Assembly (NCBI GenBank): GCA_937916405.1
Contig: CALFUF010000099.1
Span: 1-5,426, forward strand
From: an uncultured Prevotella sp.
GTDB lineage: Bacteria > Bacteroidota > Bacteroidia > Bacteroidales > Bacteroidaceae
Length of the DNA: 5,426 nt
Direction: 5' to 3'
A model generated the notes under the pieces. It saw only the letters and a list, made by a program, of their open reading frames with translations. It made no database searches and was not told the origin of the DNA. Positions within the stretch are counted from its first letter, which is position 1. Every line of letters begins with the position of its first letter. The translations under genes and the position numbers were made by a program. Below, in pieces: positions 1 through 4,858 of the stretch.

Positions 1-5
1 CCAAA

Positions 6-49
6 CAACTGAACGGCTCCAGCCAATCAACTGAACGCCTATAGCCGAA
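6..49. repeat. Two imperfect 22-bp tandem units at window edge
   Basis: Two adjacent 22-bp units (6-27 and 28-49) share the first ten bases, CAACTGAACG, and match at about 17 of 22 positions. The unit length is not a multiple of three, so a coding repeat is less likely, but the window edge hides what lies to the left. It could be the end of a longer array or chance. Positions 50-125 hold nothing I can name apart from a weak 5-bp hairpin (75-88). Confidence 0.4.
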
Positions 50-125
50 AGCAAATCGCTCAAAAAACAGTCGCTGTCTGATAAGACACTATGTAGTCAC
101 TATGAAGTTGGATTAAACAAATTAC

Positions 126-152
126 GCAAATAAAATATTTGCAGGAACCTGC
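126..152. promoter_or_regulatory. Abutting palindromes, putative toxin-antitoxin operator
   Basis: Two perfect inverted repeats lie back to back and share two bases: GCAAATA-AAA-TATTTGC (126-142) and GCAGG-AA-CCTGC (141-152). They sit just upstream of the -7 box at 174-181 and cover the place where the -33 contact would be. Many toxin-antitoxin operons are repressed by their own antitoxin bound to palindromes in the promoter, so an operator role is a reasonable inference. Nothing in the 73-aa antitoxin identifies a known DNA-binding fold. Confidence 0.45.
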
Positions 153-173
153 GATTATGTTGCGGAAATTTTT

Positions 174-181
174 TATCTTTG
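174..181 (+). promoter_or_regulatory. Bacteroidetes -7 box of the toxin-antitoxin operon
   Basis: TATCTTTG fits the Bacteroidetes -7 consensus TAnnTTTG exactly. No clear TTTG is found 19-21 bp upstream, so the -33 element is weak. Transcription should begin near 186-190, which excludes the in-frame TTG start at 139 and selects the ATG at 211 for the first gene. Confidence 0.55.
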
Positions 182-210
182 TAGCCAGAAAACGGAATAA
201 ACTTAGGATT

Positions 211-432
211 ATGGAAGCAATCACCTTCACTCCGGCACAATTACAGGTGTTCAACTTGGTATCACATATCAAGACCACTGCGGGACTGGAAAAATTGCGC
301 CAACAACTGGCAGCGTTCTATGCCAAGCAGATTGACGAAGAGATGGACGCACTCTGGGAAAGCGGACAGTTTGATGAGAAACGCCTCGAAGAACTGCGAG
401 GATCTCACTTCCGCACACCTTATAATAAATAG
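211..432 (+). CDS. Antitoxin-like small protein paired with PIN toxin
   Basis: A 73-aa, mostly helical and charged protein, read as the antitoxin of a type II toxin-antitoxin pair. It starts MEAITFTPAQ and ends with the motif RTPYNK. I recognise this general type (a small protein ending in RTPY-K upstream of a PIN gene) from Bacteroidetes genomes, where it is usually labelled hypothetical. The ORF can be extended to a TTG at 139, but that lies upstream of the -7 box at 174-181, so ATG 211 is preferred. The stop is 5 nt before the PIN gene, so the two are surely cotranscribed. The antitoxin role is inferred from size, order and partner. No MazE, RelB or HTH signature is visible. It probably binds and silences the PIN nuclease and may autoregulate through the palindromes at 126-152. 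Confidence 0.75.
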   Translation: MEAITFTPAQLQVFNLVSHIKTTAGLEKLRQQLAAFYAKQIDEEMDALWESGQFDEKRLEELRGSHFRTPYNK

Positions 433-437
433 GTCGC

Positions 438-857
438 ATGAACCCCGTAGTGATTGACACTAACTGCTTGTTGCAGATTATCTCTCGCCTCAGTCCCTAT
501 CGTCCGATATGGGACGCATTTCTTGCTGGGCGCTATACACTCTGCGCATCGAACGAAATACTTGATGAGTATCAGGAGATTTTGGAACAGCAGATAACAC
601 CAACCGTAGCGGAGAATGTGGTCATGCTGATACTCAACCAGAAGAACGTGCAACTGGTTGATCCGCATTTCCGCATGGGCATCATCACCGCAGACCCGGA
701 CGATAACAAATTTGTGGACTGTGCTTTTGCAGCAGGAGCCGACTATCTGGTGTCCGAAGACAGTCATTTCCGCATACTCCATGACACACCATTTCCACAG
801 TTGAACCTCGTCACTCTTGACGAGTTCATGCAGACAAGGCTTATCAAGGAGCAATAG
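438..857 (+). CDS. PIN-domain toxin (putative RNase, COG1569-like)
   Basis: A 139-aa single-domain PIN protein, full length for the 'putative toxin-antitoxin system toxin component, PIN family'. PIN toxins are metal-dependent RNases that block translation by cutting RNA. The fold is evident from VIDTNCLL at the N-terminus (Asp7), the SNEILDEY helix (Glu40 or Glu44), the DPDDNKFVDCAFAAGADYLV block (acidic residues 86-94) and SEDSHF (Asp108). These supply the usual cluster of acidic metal ligands, so the nuclease looks intact. The gene starts 5 nt after the antitoxin stop, a typical two-gene operon. The RNA target cannot be read from sequence. Confidence 0.88.
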   Translation: MNPVVIDTNCLLQIISRLSPYRPIWDAFLAGRYTLCASNEILDEYQEILEQQITPTVAENVVMLILNQKNVQLVDPHFRMGIITADPDDNKFVDCAFAAGADYLVSEDSHFRILHDTPFPQLNLVTLDEFMQTRLIKEQ

Positions 858-863
858 ACTTAC

Positions 864-929
864 ATTGGTAGTGGGATGGTAGCAGGATGGTAGCACCATT
901 GTAGCACGATTTTTCAAATCCCACTACCA
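864..929. repeat. 11-bp phased GTAGCA repeats plus 12-bp inverted repeat
   Basis: Just after the PIN stop, GTAG occurs at 868, 879, 890 and 901, exactly 11 bp apart, within units of the form AT(G/T)GTAGCASS. The first unit is also the left arm of a perfect 12-bp inverted repeat, TGGTAGTGGGAT (866-877) with ATCCCACTACCA (918-929), separated by 40 bp. No T-run follows the right arm, so it is not a normal intrinsic terminator. The period is not a multiple of three, so this is not a protein repeat. Function is unknown: a phased protein-binding array, an mRNA 3' structure or repeat debris are all possible. Confidence 0.6.
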
Positions 930-962
930 GCTTGCGCCCTTTGTACATCGGCATTTGAGCCA

Positions 963-1003
963 CATTGGTAGCACGATAGCAGGATTTTTTTATTTTTGTA
1001 GCA
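963..1003 (+). repeat. Second GTAGCA repeat cluster with a promoter-like box
   Basis: The motif of 864-908 recurs as TTGGTAGCACG (965-975), a diverged copy ATAGCAGG (976-983) and GTAGCA (998-1003), the last two 22 bp apart. The last copy overlaps TATTTTTG (991-998), which fits TAnnTTTG on the plus strand. A 43-aa plus-strand ORF (1004-1135) begins just after it, but that ORF lies antisense to a more convincing minus-strand gene and reads through its terminator. The box is therefore only a possible promoter. Confidence 0.4.
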
Positions 1004-1013
1004 ATGGAGATAG

Positions 1014-1051
1014 AAAAAACGGCTGGCAGAATGGTTGCTCTGCCAGCCGTT
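1014..1051 (-). terminator. Intrinsic terminator of the leftward unit
   Basis: A perfect 13-bp stem (1018-1030 with 1039-1051, arm AACGGCTGGCAGA) encloses an 8-nt loop. Read on the minus strand it runs into six U residues (1019-1014), while the plus strand has no T-run after it. It therefore ends transcription of the two minus-strand genes to its right, starting 5 nt after the stop of the 59-aa ORF. Confidence 0.85.
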
Positions 1052-1056
1052 GGTAT

Positions 1057-1236
1057 TTATGGGATAGTTATTGGAGCTAATTCATTTTCCATGTCATCCA
1101 TGTCGAAGCCTTTCGAACACAAGGGACCACCGTAGAGATCGGGGCTGCTGGCAAGGAGTTGTGACTGGTGTGATAATAAAAATAAAAATTTGCGTGGTAT
1201 CTTTATTGGGATGCTAAAGTAACAATGTTTAGTCAT
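1057..1236 (-). CDS. 59-aa small ORF, possible real peptide or remnant
   Basis: A small ORF whose ATG (1236) overlaps the stop codon of the 196-aa gene by 8 nt (ATGACTAA) and whose stop falls 5 nt before a strong terminator. That geometry is typical of a translationally coupled second gene. The N-terminal half is Lys/Phe/Leu-rich and undistinguished. The C-terminal half holds SPDLYGGPLCSKGFDMDD followed by MENE, an acidic Gly/Asp-rich tail that resembles the short ribosomally made peptides common in Prevotella and Bacteroides, as far as I can recall the type. No signal peptide or known domain is visible. It may be a genuine small gene, or the 3' end of an older small gene now read from a chance upstream ATG. 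Confidence 0.45.
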   Translation of the reverse strand: MTKHCYFSIPIKIPRKFLFLLSHQSQLLASSPDLYGGPLCSKGFDMDDMENELAPITIP

Positions 1237-1819
1237 TCCATGTCTGCCCTATATCCCAATGTGTGGCTTTCTGGACGACAGTCTTTTCACGTGGGAGGTC
1301 AAATTCATCGATAATAAGGGCGATTGCCTCTTTATTCTCGTCAATCCATGACCCGACAGCAATGATATATTGGTCGTTGCTGGGGGAGTAAAACACTCGT
1401 CCACGAGGTTTATATTGGTATTCCCCTTTAAAAGGACCGATACCTCCTTGATGGTATTTCTGCTTGCGAAATTCTTTCTTCCATACATCTTCATGCATTT
1501 CGCTGCATGTTATCAGTCCACCACCAGCATTTGGTTTTAAGTAGTCTGTACGTTTATGGGTTACAACACCAAACAACTGTTTAAGGGTAGCATTATACCA
1601 GAAAATACCCACCTTTGGCTCATCAGCTGCTCCGCGGTTAACAGCCATTGTGTCCATCGCCTCTTTATATTGCTCCTCAGAGAATTCTCCGACTTCAACC
1701 TGAGAATTTTCGACTGGAGAATCATCGACAATCTCGATATTTTCGAGGTTTTTAATAGCATTGGTGACAGCGTCACTGACTATGTCGCTAAGTTGCTCAC
1801 GTGTTAATTTATAAACCAT
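1229..1819 (-). CDS. Conserved-looking hypothetical protein, 196 aa
   Basis: I cannot assign a function. The protein has two parts. Residues 1-75 are acidic and partly helical, starting MVYKLTREQLSDIVSDAV, with a linker rich in Asp, Glu and Val. From about residue 70 there is a compact alpha/beta domain: VGIFWYNATLKQLFGVV, an EMHEDVWKKEF segment, then FKGEYQYKPRGRVFYSP, IIAVGSWIDE and ALIIDEFDLP, ending WDIGQTWND. The aromatic-rich strands and the PRGRVF and WIDE...IIDEFxLP motifs match a Bacteroidetes family of unknown function as I remember it. There is no signal peptide or membrane segment, so it is probably cytoplasmic. The start ATG is 30 nt downstream of a -7 box. The 3' end overlaps the 59-aa ORF, and both share the terminator at 1014-1051. 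Confidence 0.75.
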   Translation of the reverse strand: MVYKLTREQLSDIVSDAVTNAIKNLENIEIVDDSPVENSQVEVGEFSEEQYKEAMDTMAVNRGAADEPKVGIFWYNATLKQLFGVVTHKRTDYLKPNAGGGLITCSEMHEDVWKKEFRKQKYHQGGIGPFKGEYQYKPRGRVFYSPSNDQYIIAVGSWIDENKEAIALIIDEFDLPREKTVVQKATHWDIGQTWND

Positions 1820-1848
1820 ACTACTTACTTTAACAATACTCTGGAATG

Positions 1849-1856
1849 CAAAAGTA
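1849..1856 (-). promoter_or_regulatory. -7 box of the leftward 196-aa gene
   Basis: On the minus strand this reads TACTTTTG, an exact fit to TAnnTTTG. The expected start of transcription, near 1842, leaves a leader of about 23 nt before the ATG at 1819. No good TTTG is found at -33. It is divergent from the plus-strand promoter at 1875-1906, and the two share this AT-rich control region. Confidence 0.55.
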
Positions 1857-1874
1857 CGAAAAAAGTTCTGATTA

Positions 1875-1906
1875 TTTGCGTATTTTCAGAATTATTATTA
1901 TCTTTG
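1875..1906 (+). promoter_or_regulatory. Strong Bacteroidetes promoter for the structured RNA
   Basis: TTTG (1875-1878), a 20-bp spacer and TATCTTTG (1899-1906) match both elements of the Bacteroidetes promoter with ideal spacing. It is one of the two best promoters in the window. The nearest downstream ORF start on this strand is 300 nt away, and the space between is filled by the helices of the RNA at about 1913-2160. Confidence 0.75.
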
Positions 1907-1912
1907 CCATCG

Positions 1913-2160
1913 GTATCGGGGGAAAAATCCCGAGCCACAGATGCATAGGCTTATTATTTCGCACTTACCGAAAAGACCTCGGAAATCTTGTTTGGAATAG
2001 TTCGATTTAAGAAGCAAGGGAAAGACCAGTAGGTTCTTCTCTACTCTCAAGAATAGCTATGCCCCACGCTTTGGCGTGGCAGCATTCTTATATGAGAGTA
2101 GGGGTTCCATTTCCGAGGTCTGCCCCTCAGGTAAGTGCATAAGGATGTCCACGCCATTTT
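1913..2160 (+). ncRNA. Structured non-coding RNA, 6S-like architecture
   Basis: Two long perfect helices are nested: GCACTTACC (1961-1969) with 2130-2138, and AGACCTCGGAAAT (1974-1986) with 2109-2121, separated by a small internal loop (GAAA opposite GCCCCTCA). A further GGAA/TTCC pairing (1994-1997 with 2105-2108) leads to a large one-sided bubble. The apical arm is CTACTCTCA (2041-2049) with 2093-2101, capped by CCACGC-TTTG-GCGTGG (2064-2079). CTTAT (1950-1954) with ATAAG (2139-2143) may extend the base, and a T-run (2157-2161) may mark the 3' end. The 5' end is inferred from the promoter at 1875-1906. A single long rod with a large central bubble is the layout of 6S RNA, the RNA polymerase regulator. 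The Bacteroidales-1 family is another candidate. I see no tmRNA, RNase P or SRP signature. A long leader of the lipoprotein gene is less likely, because that gene has its own -7 box. The presence of a structured RNA is well supported, but its family is not. Confidence 0.7.
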
Positions 2161-2168
2161 TATGCCCC

Positions 2169-2176
2169 TACGTTTG
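2169..2176 (+). promoter_or_regulatory. -7 box of the lipoprotein gene
   Basis: TACGTTTG fits TAnnTTTG and would start a transcript near 2183, leaving a leader of about 27 nt before the ATG at 2210. No clear TTTG is present at -33, so the promoter may be weak or activator-dependent, or the gene may also be read from the RNA promoter at 1875. Confidence 0.45.
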
Positions 2177-2209
2177 CACATTATTTAGTATTAACTTAAT
2201 GATAAGATT

Positions 2210-2668
2210 ATGAGAAAATTATTGTATTTTTTAGTTCTGGCATTCATGCCAATGTGTTTCACCGCTTGCGGTGGAGATGATGATGGAGGTGGTTCTGGAG
2301 TTTCTGGTGTAACGACCTTGTATGGTACTTGGAAAGCTACGCATGGTGTAGCAATGGAAGATGGCAGTTTTCACCATGACAATGACATTAGCGACGCAGA
2401 GGCTGAGTATATTCACTTTGGAGAGGATGGCACATGTCTGGTTCATGGTGGACATCGCGGTCATTTCTCTGAGGATGGAAGTTATTCCTTCACCTTTGAT
2501 GAGAAAGAAAAGACTTTAAAGGTCGGTTATGATACCTTTATTGTAGAAGTCTTATCCGGCAACACTTTAAAACTAAAAGATGTCTATGGAAAAGACTCTC
2601 AAGGTAGAGATGAATATGTATTGGTGACTTATAAGAAAGTAAGTGATAGTGTATGGGATAATCTATAA
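2210..2668 (+). CDS. Small acidic lipoprotein, probably surface-exposed
   Basis: A 152-aa predicted lipoprotein. Residues 1-19 form a type II signal peptide (MRK, then a hydrophobic core) ending in the lipobox FTAC, with lipidated Cys20. The following GGDDDGGGS is an acidic flexible linker like the lipoprotein export signals that send Bacteroidetes lipoproteins to the cell surface. The mature part has a TLYGTWKATH start, an EAEYIHFGEDGTC strand pair, repeated FDEKEKTLKVGY-type strands and ends near YVLVTYKKV. This is the pattern of a small lipocalin-like beta-barrel seen in Bacteroidetes proteins, but no ligand can be inferred. Several His residues (HHDNDISD, HGGHRGH) might bind metal, which is speculative. 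It is a monocistronic gene with its own -7 box and a strong terminator 24 nt after the stop. Confidence 0.85.
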   Translation: MRKLLYFLVLAFMPMCFTACGGDDDGGGSGVSGVTTLYGTWKATHGVAMEDGSFHHDNDISDAEAEYIHFGEDGTCLVHGGHRGHFSEDGSYSFTFDEKEKTLKVGYDTFIVEVLSGNTLKLKDVYGKDSQGRDEYVLVTYKKVSDSVWDNL

Positions 2669-2692
2669 TCCAGATTACCTATATGATAAGAG

Positions 2693-2726
2693 TAAAGCAC
2701 GCAGCCTTAATGGATTGCGTGCTTTA
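2693..2726 (+). terminator. Intrinsic terminator of the lipoprotein gene
   Basis: An 11-bp perfect stem, TAAAGCACGCA (2693-2703) with 2716-2726, encloses a 12-nt loop and is followed by TTTGTTTC. It lies 24 nt after the lipoprotein stop. The minus-strand tail is less U-rich, so it acts mainly rightward. It may partly stop leftward transcripts from the mntA-hepT unit. Nothing is recognised in 2727-2817. Confidence 0.85.
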
Positions 2727-2817
2727 TTTGTTTCTACGAGAAATAGGATGACAATGTACGATACACGCCATGACCTCTCGTGTTGGAATGATTGATAATG
2801 GTATGTACTGATACTAA

Positions 2818-3200
2818 CTAAAGAGTTTCCAAAAAATAATTGATTGCTTCTTGTAAAGCATTGAGGTCATTTTTTATCGTTGTAAAGATGATATCACCAT
2901 CTATATCAAATAGCCGTAAGCAATATGATCTCTAATCCCCATAACGTCAGTCCATGGAATTTCTGGACGTTCAACCAAAAGTTCTCCCTTTGATATTTAG
3001 TCCACTCTTTTAATACCTTCCCCTATCGCTTCTATCAACATGTAGTTTGCAGCAAGTTTCTGCATCCCATCAGATGACAAATAATAGTCGTCTGCGGAAT
3101 TGACTCCTTCATTCCACTCTTTCAATTGGGCTATAGCAGTCCTTATCTGGTCAAGAGTAGACTTAACACGGTTTCTTTCATTGGATGACGTAAATTCCAT
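2818..3200 (-). pseudogene. hepT: Broken HepT-family toxin
   Basis: A degraded gene for a HepT (DUF86, HEPN-superfamily) RNase toxin. The first 67 codons are open (MEFTSSNERNRVKSTLDQIR to GEGIKRVD), then a TAA lies at 2997-2999. Reading on in the same frame gives ISKGELLVERPEIPWTDVMG and IRDHIAYGY, the expected continuation. At 2908-2910 one base is missing from an A-run (T-run on the coding strand); shifting frame restores FDIDGDIIFTTIKNDL and NALQEAINYFLETL to a stop at 2818-2820. The repaired product is about 127 aa, a normal HepT length. The conserved RX4HXY active-site motif reads R90-DHIA-Y95-G-Y97, so the catalytic His is Tyr. The gene overlaps the end of mntA by 23 nt. A 67-aa N-terminal peptide may still be made, but the RNase site would be absent. 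Confidence 0.88.
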
Positions 3201-3474
3201 CTTTTTCTATATTATCTAAAAGATAGGGGTTCATATGCTTGTGCATTCTAACAACATCAACAGGACATTGAAAAAGTTGTTCCAAGAAGCGTTTTAGACG
3301 AACAACAAGATAGAGCGCAGGAGCCATTTCCACACAAACATCTATGTCACTTCCCTCATGTTGTTCGCCACGAGAAACAGATCCGAACAAGCGTAATGTC
3401 CGTACACCAAACATTGTACGCATCTCTTCTGCGTGATCCTTTATGAGTTCAATGCATTCTTTTGTTGTTCTCAT
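3178..3474 (-). CDS. mntA: MntA-family nucleotidyltransferase antitoxin
   Basis: A 98-aa minimal nucleotidyltransferase of the DNA polymerase beta superfamily. The signature GSX10DXD is exact: GSVSRGEQHEGSDID, Gly31-Ser32 and Asp43, Asp45, with Asp73 (PVDVV) as the third metal ligand. In characterised MntA-HepT systems this enzyme neutralises HepT by transferring AMP to a tyrosine in the RX4HXY motif. Length and motifs are complete, so the enzyme should be active, although its partner hepT is broken. An in-frame ATG at 3501 would give 107 aa, but it lies inside the promoter -7 box (3499-3506), so ATG 3474 is chosen. The 3' end overlaps hepT by 23 nt, showing the original two-gene operon. Confidence 0.9.
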   Translation of the reverse strand: MRTTKECIELIKDHAEEMRTMFGVRTLRLFGSVSRGEQHEGSDIDVCVEMAPALYLVVRLKRFLEQLFQCPVDVVRMHKHMNPYLLDNIEKDGIYVIQ

Positions 3475-3498
3475 CTTCTCAATTCGTATTTCTGATTG

Positions 3499-3531
3499 CA
3501 AAGGTAAAGAATAATTCTGAAAAACAACAAA
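3499..3531 (-). promoter_or_regulatory. Promoter of mntA-hepT
   Basis: On the minus strand, TTTG (3531-3528), a 21-bp spacer and TACCTTTG (3506-3499) match the Bacteroidetes -33/-7 promoter. Transcription should start near 3492, leaving about 18 nt before the ATG at 3474. The promoter appears intact although hepT is decayed. It is divergent from the radical SAM gene. Confidence 0.7.
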
Positions 3532-3548
3532 GATTCCAATTATTTTCG

Positions 3549-3556
3549 TATTTTTG
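3549..3556 (+). promoter_or_regulatory. -7 box of the radical SAM operon
   Basis: TATTTTTG fits TAnnTTTG, but it ends only 5 nt before the ATG at 3562, and no TTTG is seen at -33. If it is used, the transcript would start at or just inside that ATG. The message would then be leaderless or begin translation at the in-frame ATG 3580. Confidence 0.5.
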
Positions 3557-3561
3557 TACCC

Positions 3562-4857
3562 ATGTTAACAGAGAAGACGATGGAGAAACTGCGCATCCTG
3601 ACGGAGTCGGCGAAGTACGATGTGTCGTGCTCGTCAAGCGGAACGGTGCGTGGCGGTAAGAAGGGCATGGTAGGCAATACCGTTGGAGGAGTGGGCATCT
3701 GCCATTCGTTTGCCGACGACGGGCGGTGTATCTCCTTATTGAAGATCATGCTCACCAACCACTGTATGTACGACTGTGCCTACTGTGTCAACCGTCGTAC
3801 GAACGACATCCAGCGTGCCACCCTCTCCGTCTCGGAACTGGAGGAGATCACGATGGAGTTCTATCGTCGTAACTATATCGAGGGACTCTTCCTGTCAAGT
3901 GGTGTGGTACGTAACCCCGACTATACGATGGAGCGGTTGACGGCGATTGTCCGTGACCTCCGCACCATCCACCGCTTCAACGGTTACATCCACCTGAAAG
4001 CAATACCGGGAGCCTCACAGGAACTACTCAACGAGGCAGGACGCTATGCCGACCGTATGAGTGTGAATATCGAGATTCCCAAGGAGGAGTCGCTGAAACT
4101 GCTTGCCCCAGAGAAAGACCACCAGAGTGTGTTCCAACCCATGCGACTCATCCAACAGAGTTCCTTAGAGAATAAGGAGGAGCGTAAGAAGTTCCGTCAT
4201 GCCCCCCGCTATGTGCCAGCAGGACAATCGACCCAGATGATTGTGGGAGCGACAGGTGAGACCGACCTGGACATCCTGCAGATGTCATCCTCGCTCTATC
4301 TACAACCCACCATGCGGCGTGTCTACTATTCTGGCTATATCAGTGTGAACACCTATGACAAGCGGTTGCCTATCCTCAAACAGCCACCGTTGGTGAGGGA
4401 GAACAGACTCTACCAAGCAGACTGGCTCCTGCGTTTCTATCATTTCGATGTGGATGAGATTGTGGATGATGCCCACACCCATCTCGACCTTGATATCGAC
4501 CCCAAGTTAGGCTGGGCGTTACGACACCCTGAATACTTCCCTGTCGACATCAACCATGATGATTATGAGCGCATCCTCCGTGTGCCAGGCATCGGCACCA
4601 AGTCGGCATGGCTCATCGTCAACAGCCGCCGCTTCAACCGCATTACTTCCTACCACCTGAAGAAGATGGGAGTGGTGATGAAGAAGGCGAAGTATTTCAT
4701 TACCTGCGGAGAACTGACATCCACATTCTCGCAACCGATTGTGGGAATTAACGAACTGCGCCCTGAGCGACTACGCCCCCTACTCGTCTCCAAGACGCAA
4801 CAGAAACGAGCCGCCGCAGAGCAACAACTGATGTTGGACTTTGAAGACCCCGAATAA
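3562..4857 (+). CDS. Radical SAM protein, putative DNA modification/repair
   Basis: A 431-aa radical SAM enzyme. Cys68, Cys72 and Cys75 (CMYDCAYC) bind the 4Fe-4S cluster that cleaves S-adenosylmethionine. The N-terminus carries the conserved KYDVSCSSSGT, GICHSFADDGRCISLLK and CVNR blocks, and residues 340-358 (RVPGIGTKSAWLIVNSRRF) are a helix-hairpin-helix DNA-binding motif. This arrangement identifies the family described as 'putative DNA modification/repair radical SAM protein' (TIGR03916). Members sit beside the DUF4130 'probable DNA metabolism protein', often associated with uracil-DNA glycosylase domains; here that partner begins one base after the stop. The reaction is not known to me. 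The start is uncertain between ATG 3562 and ATG 3580 (MEKLRIL), given the -7 box at 3549-3556. Base composition is clearly more G+C-rich than the genes to the left. Confidence 0.92.
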   Translation: MLTEKTMEKLRILTESAKYDVSCSSSGTVRGGKKGMVGNTVGGVGICHSFADDGRCISLLKIMLTNHCMYDCAYCVNRRTNDIQRATLSVSELEEITMEFYRRNYIEGLFLSSGVVRNPDYTMERLTAIVRDLRTIHRFNGYIHLKAIPGASQELLNEAGRYADRMSVNIEIPKEESLKLLAPEKDHQSVFQPMRLIQQSSLENKEERKKFRHAPRYVPAGQSTQMIVGATGETDLDILQMSSSLYLQPTMRRVYYSGYISVNTYDKRLPILKQPPLVRENRLYQADWLLRFYHFDVDEIVDDAHTHLDLDIDPKLGWALRHPEYFPVDINHDDYERILRVPGIGTKSAWLIVNSRRFNRITSYHLKKMGVVMKKAKYFITCGELTSTFSQPIVGINELRPERLRPLLVSKTQQKRAAAEQQLMLDFEDPE

Positions 4858-4858
4858 G

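Noticed and set aside
139..210. N-terminal extension of the antitoxin from a TTG codon
   Set aside because: It starts inside the palindromes and upstream of the -7 box at 174-181, so it would not be on the transcript.
420..917. 165-aa minus-strand ORF
   Set aside because: It is antisense across the PIN gene, whose plus-strand protein has clear catalytic motifs.
866..929. Intrinsic terminator for the PIN operon
   Set aside because: The 12-bp arms are 40 bp apart and no T-run follows the right arm.
864..1003. CRISPR array
   Set aside because: The repeats are only about 6-8 bp, with 11-bp spacing and no unique spacers or cas genes.
1004..1135. 43-aa plus-strand ORF right after the TATTTTTG box
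   Set aside because: It is antisense to the 59-aa ORF, contains the terminator stem and has no recognisable sequence. The minus-strand reading explains the region better.
1913..2160. tmRNA, RNase P RNA or SRP RNA
   Set aside because: None of their conserved sequence signatures (tRNA-like ends, the RNase P core, the SRP tetraloop domain) is visible.
2997..3200. Intact 67-aa independent gene
   Set aside because: The HepT sequence continues in the same frame past the stop and, after one frameshift, to a normal C-terminus, so this is the front part of a pseudogene.
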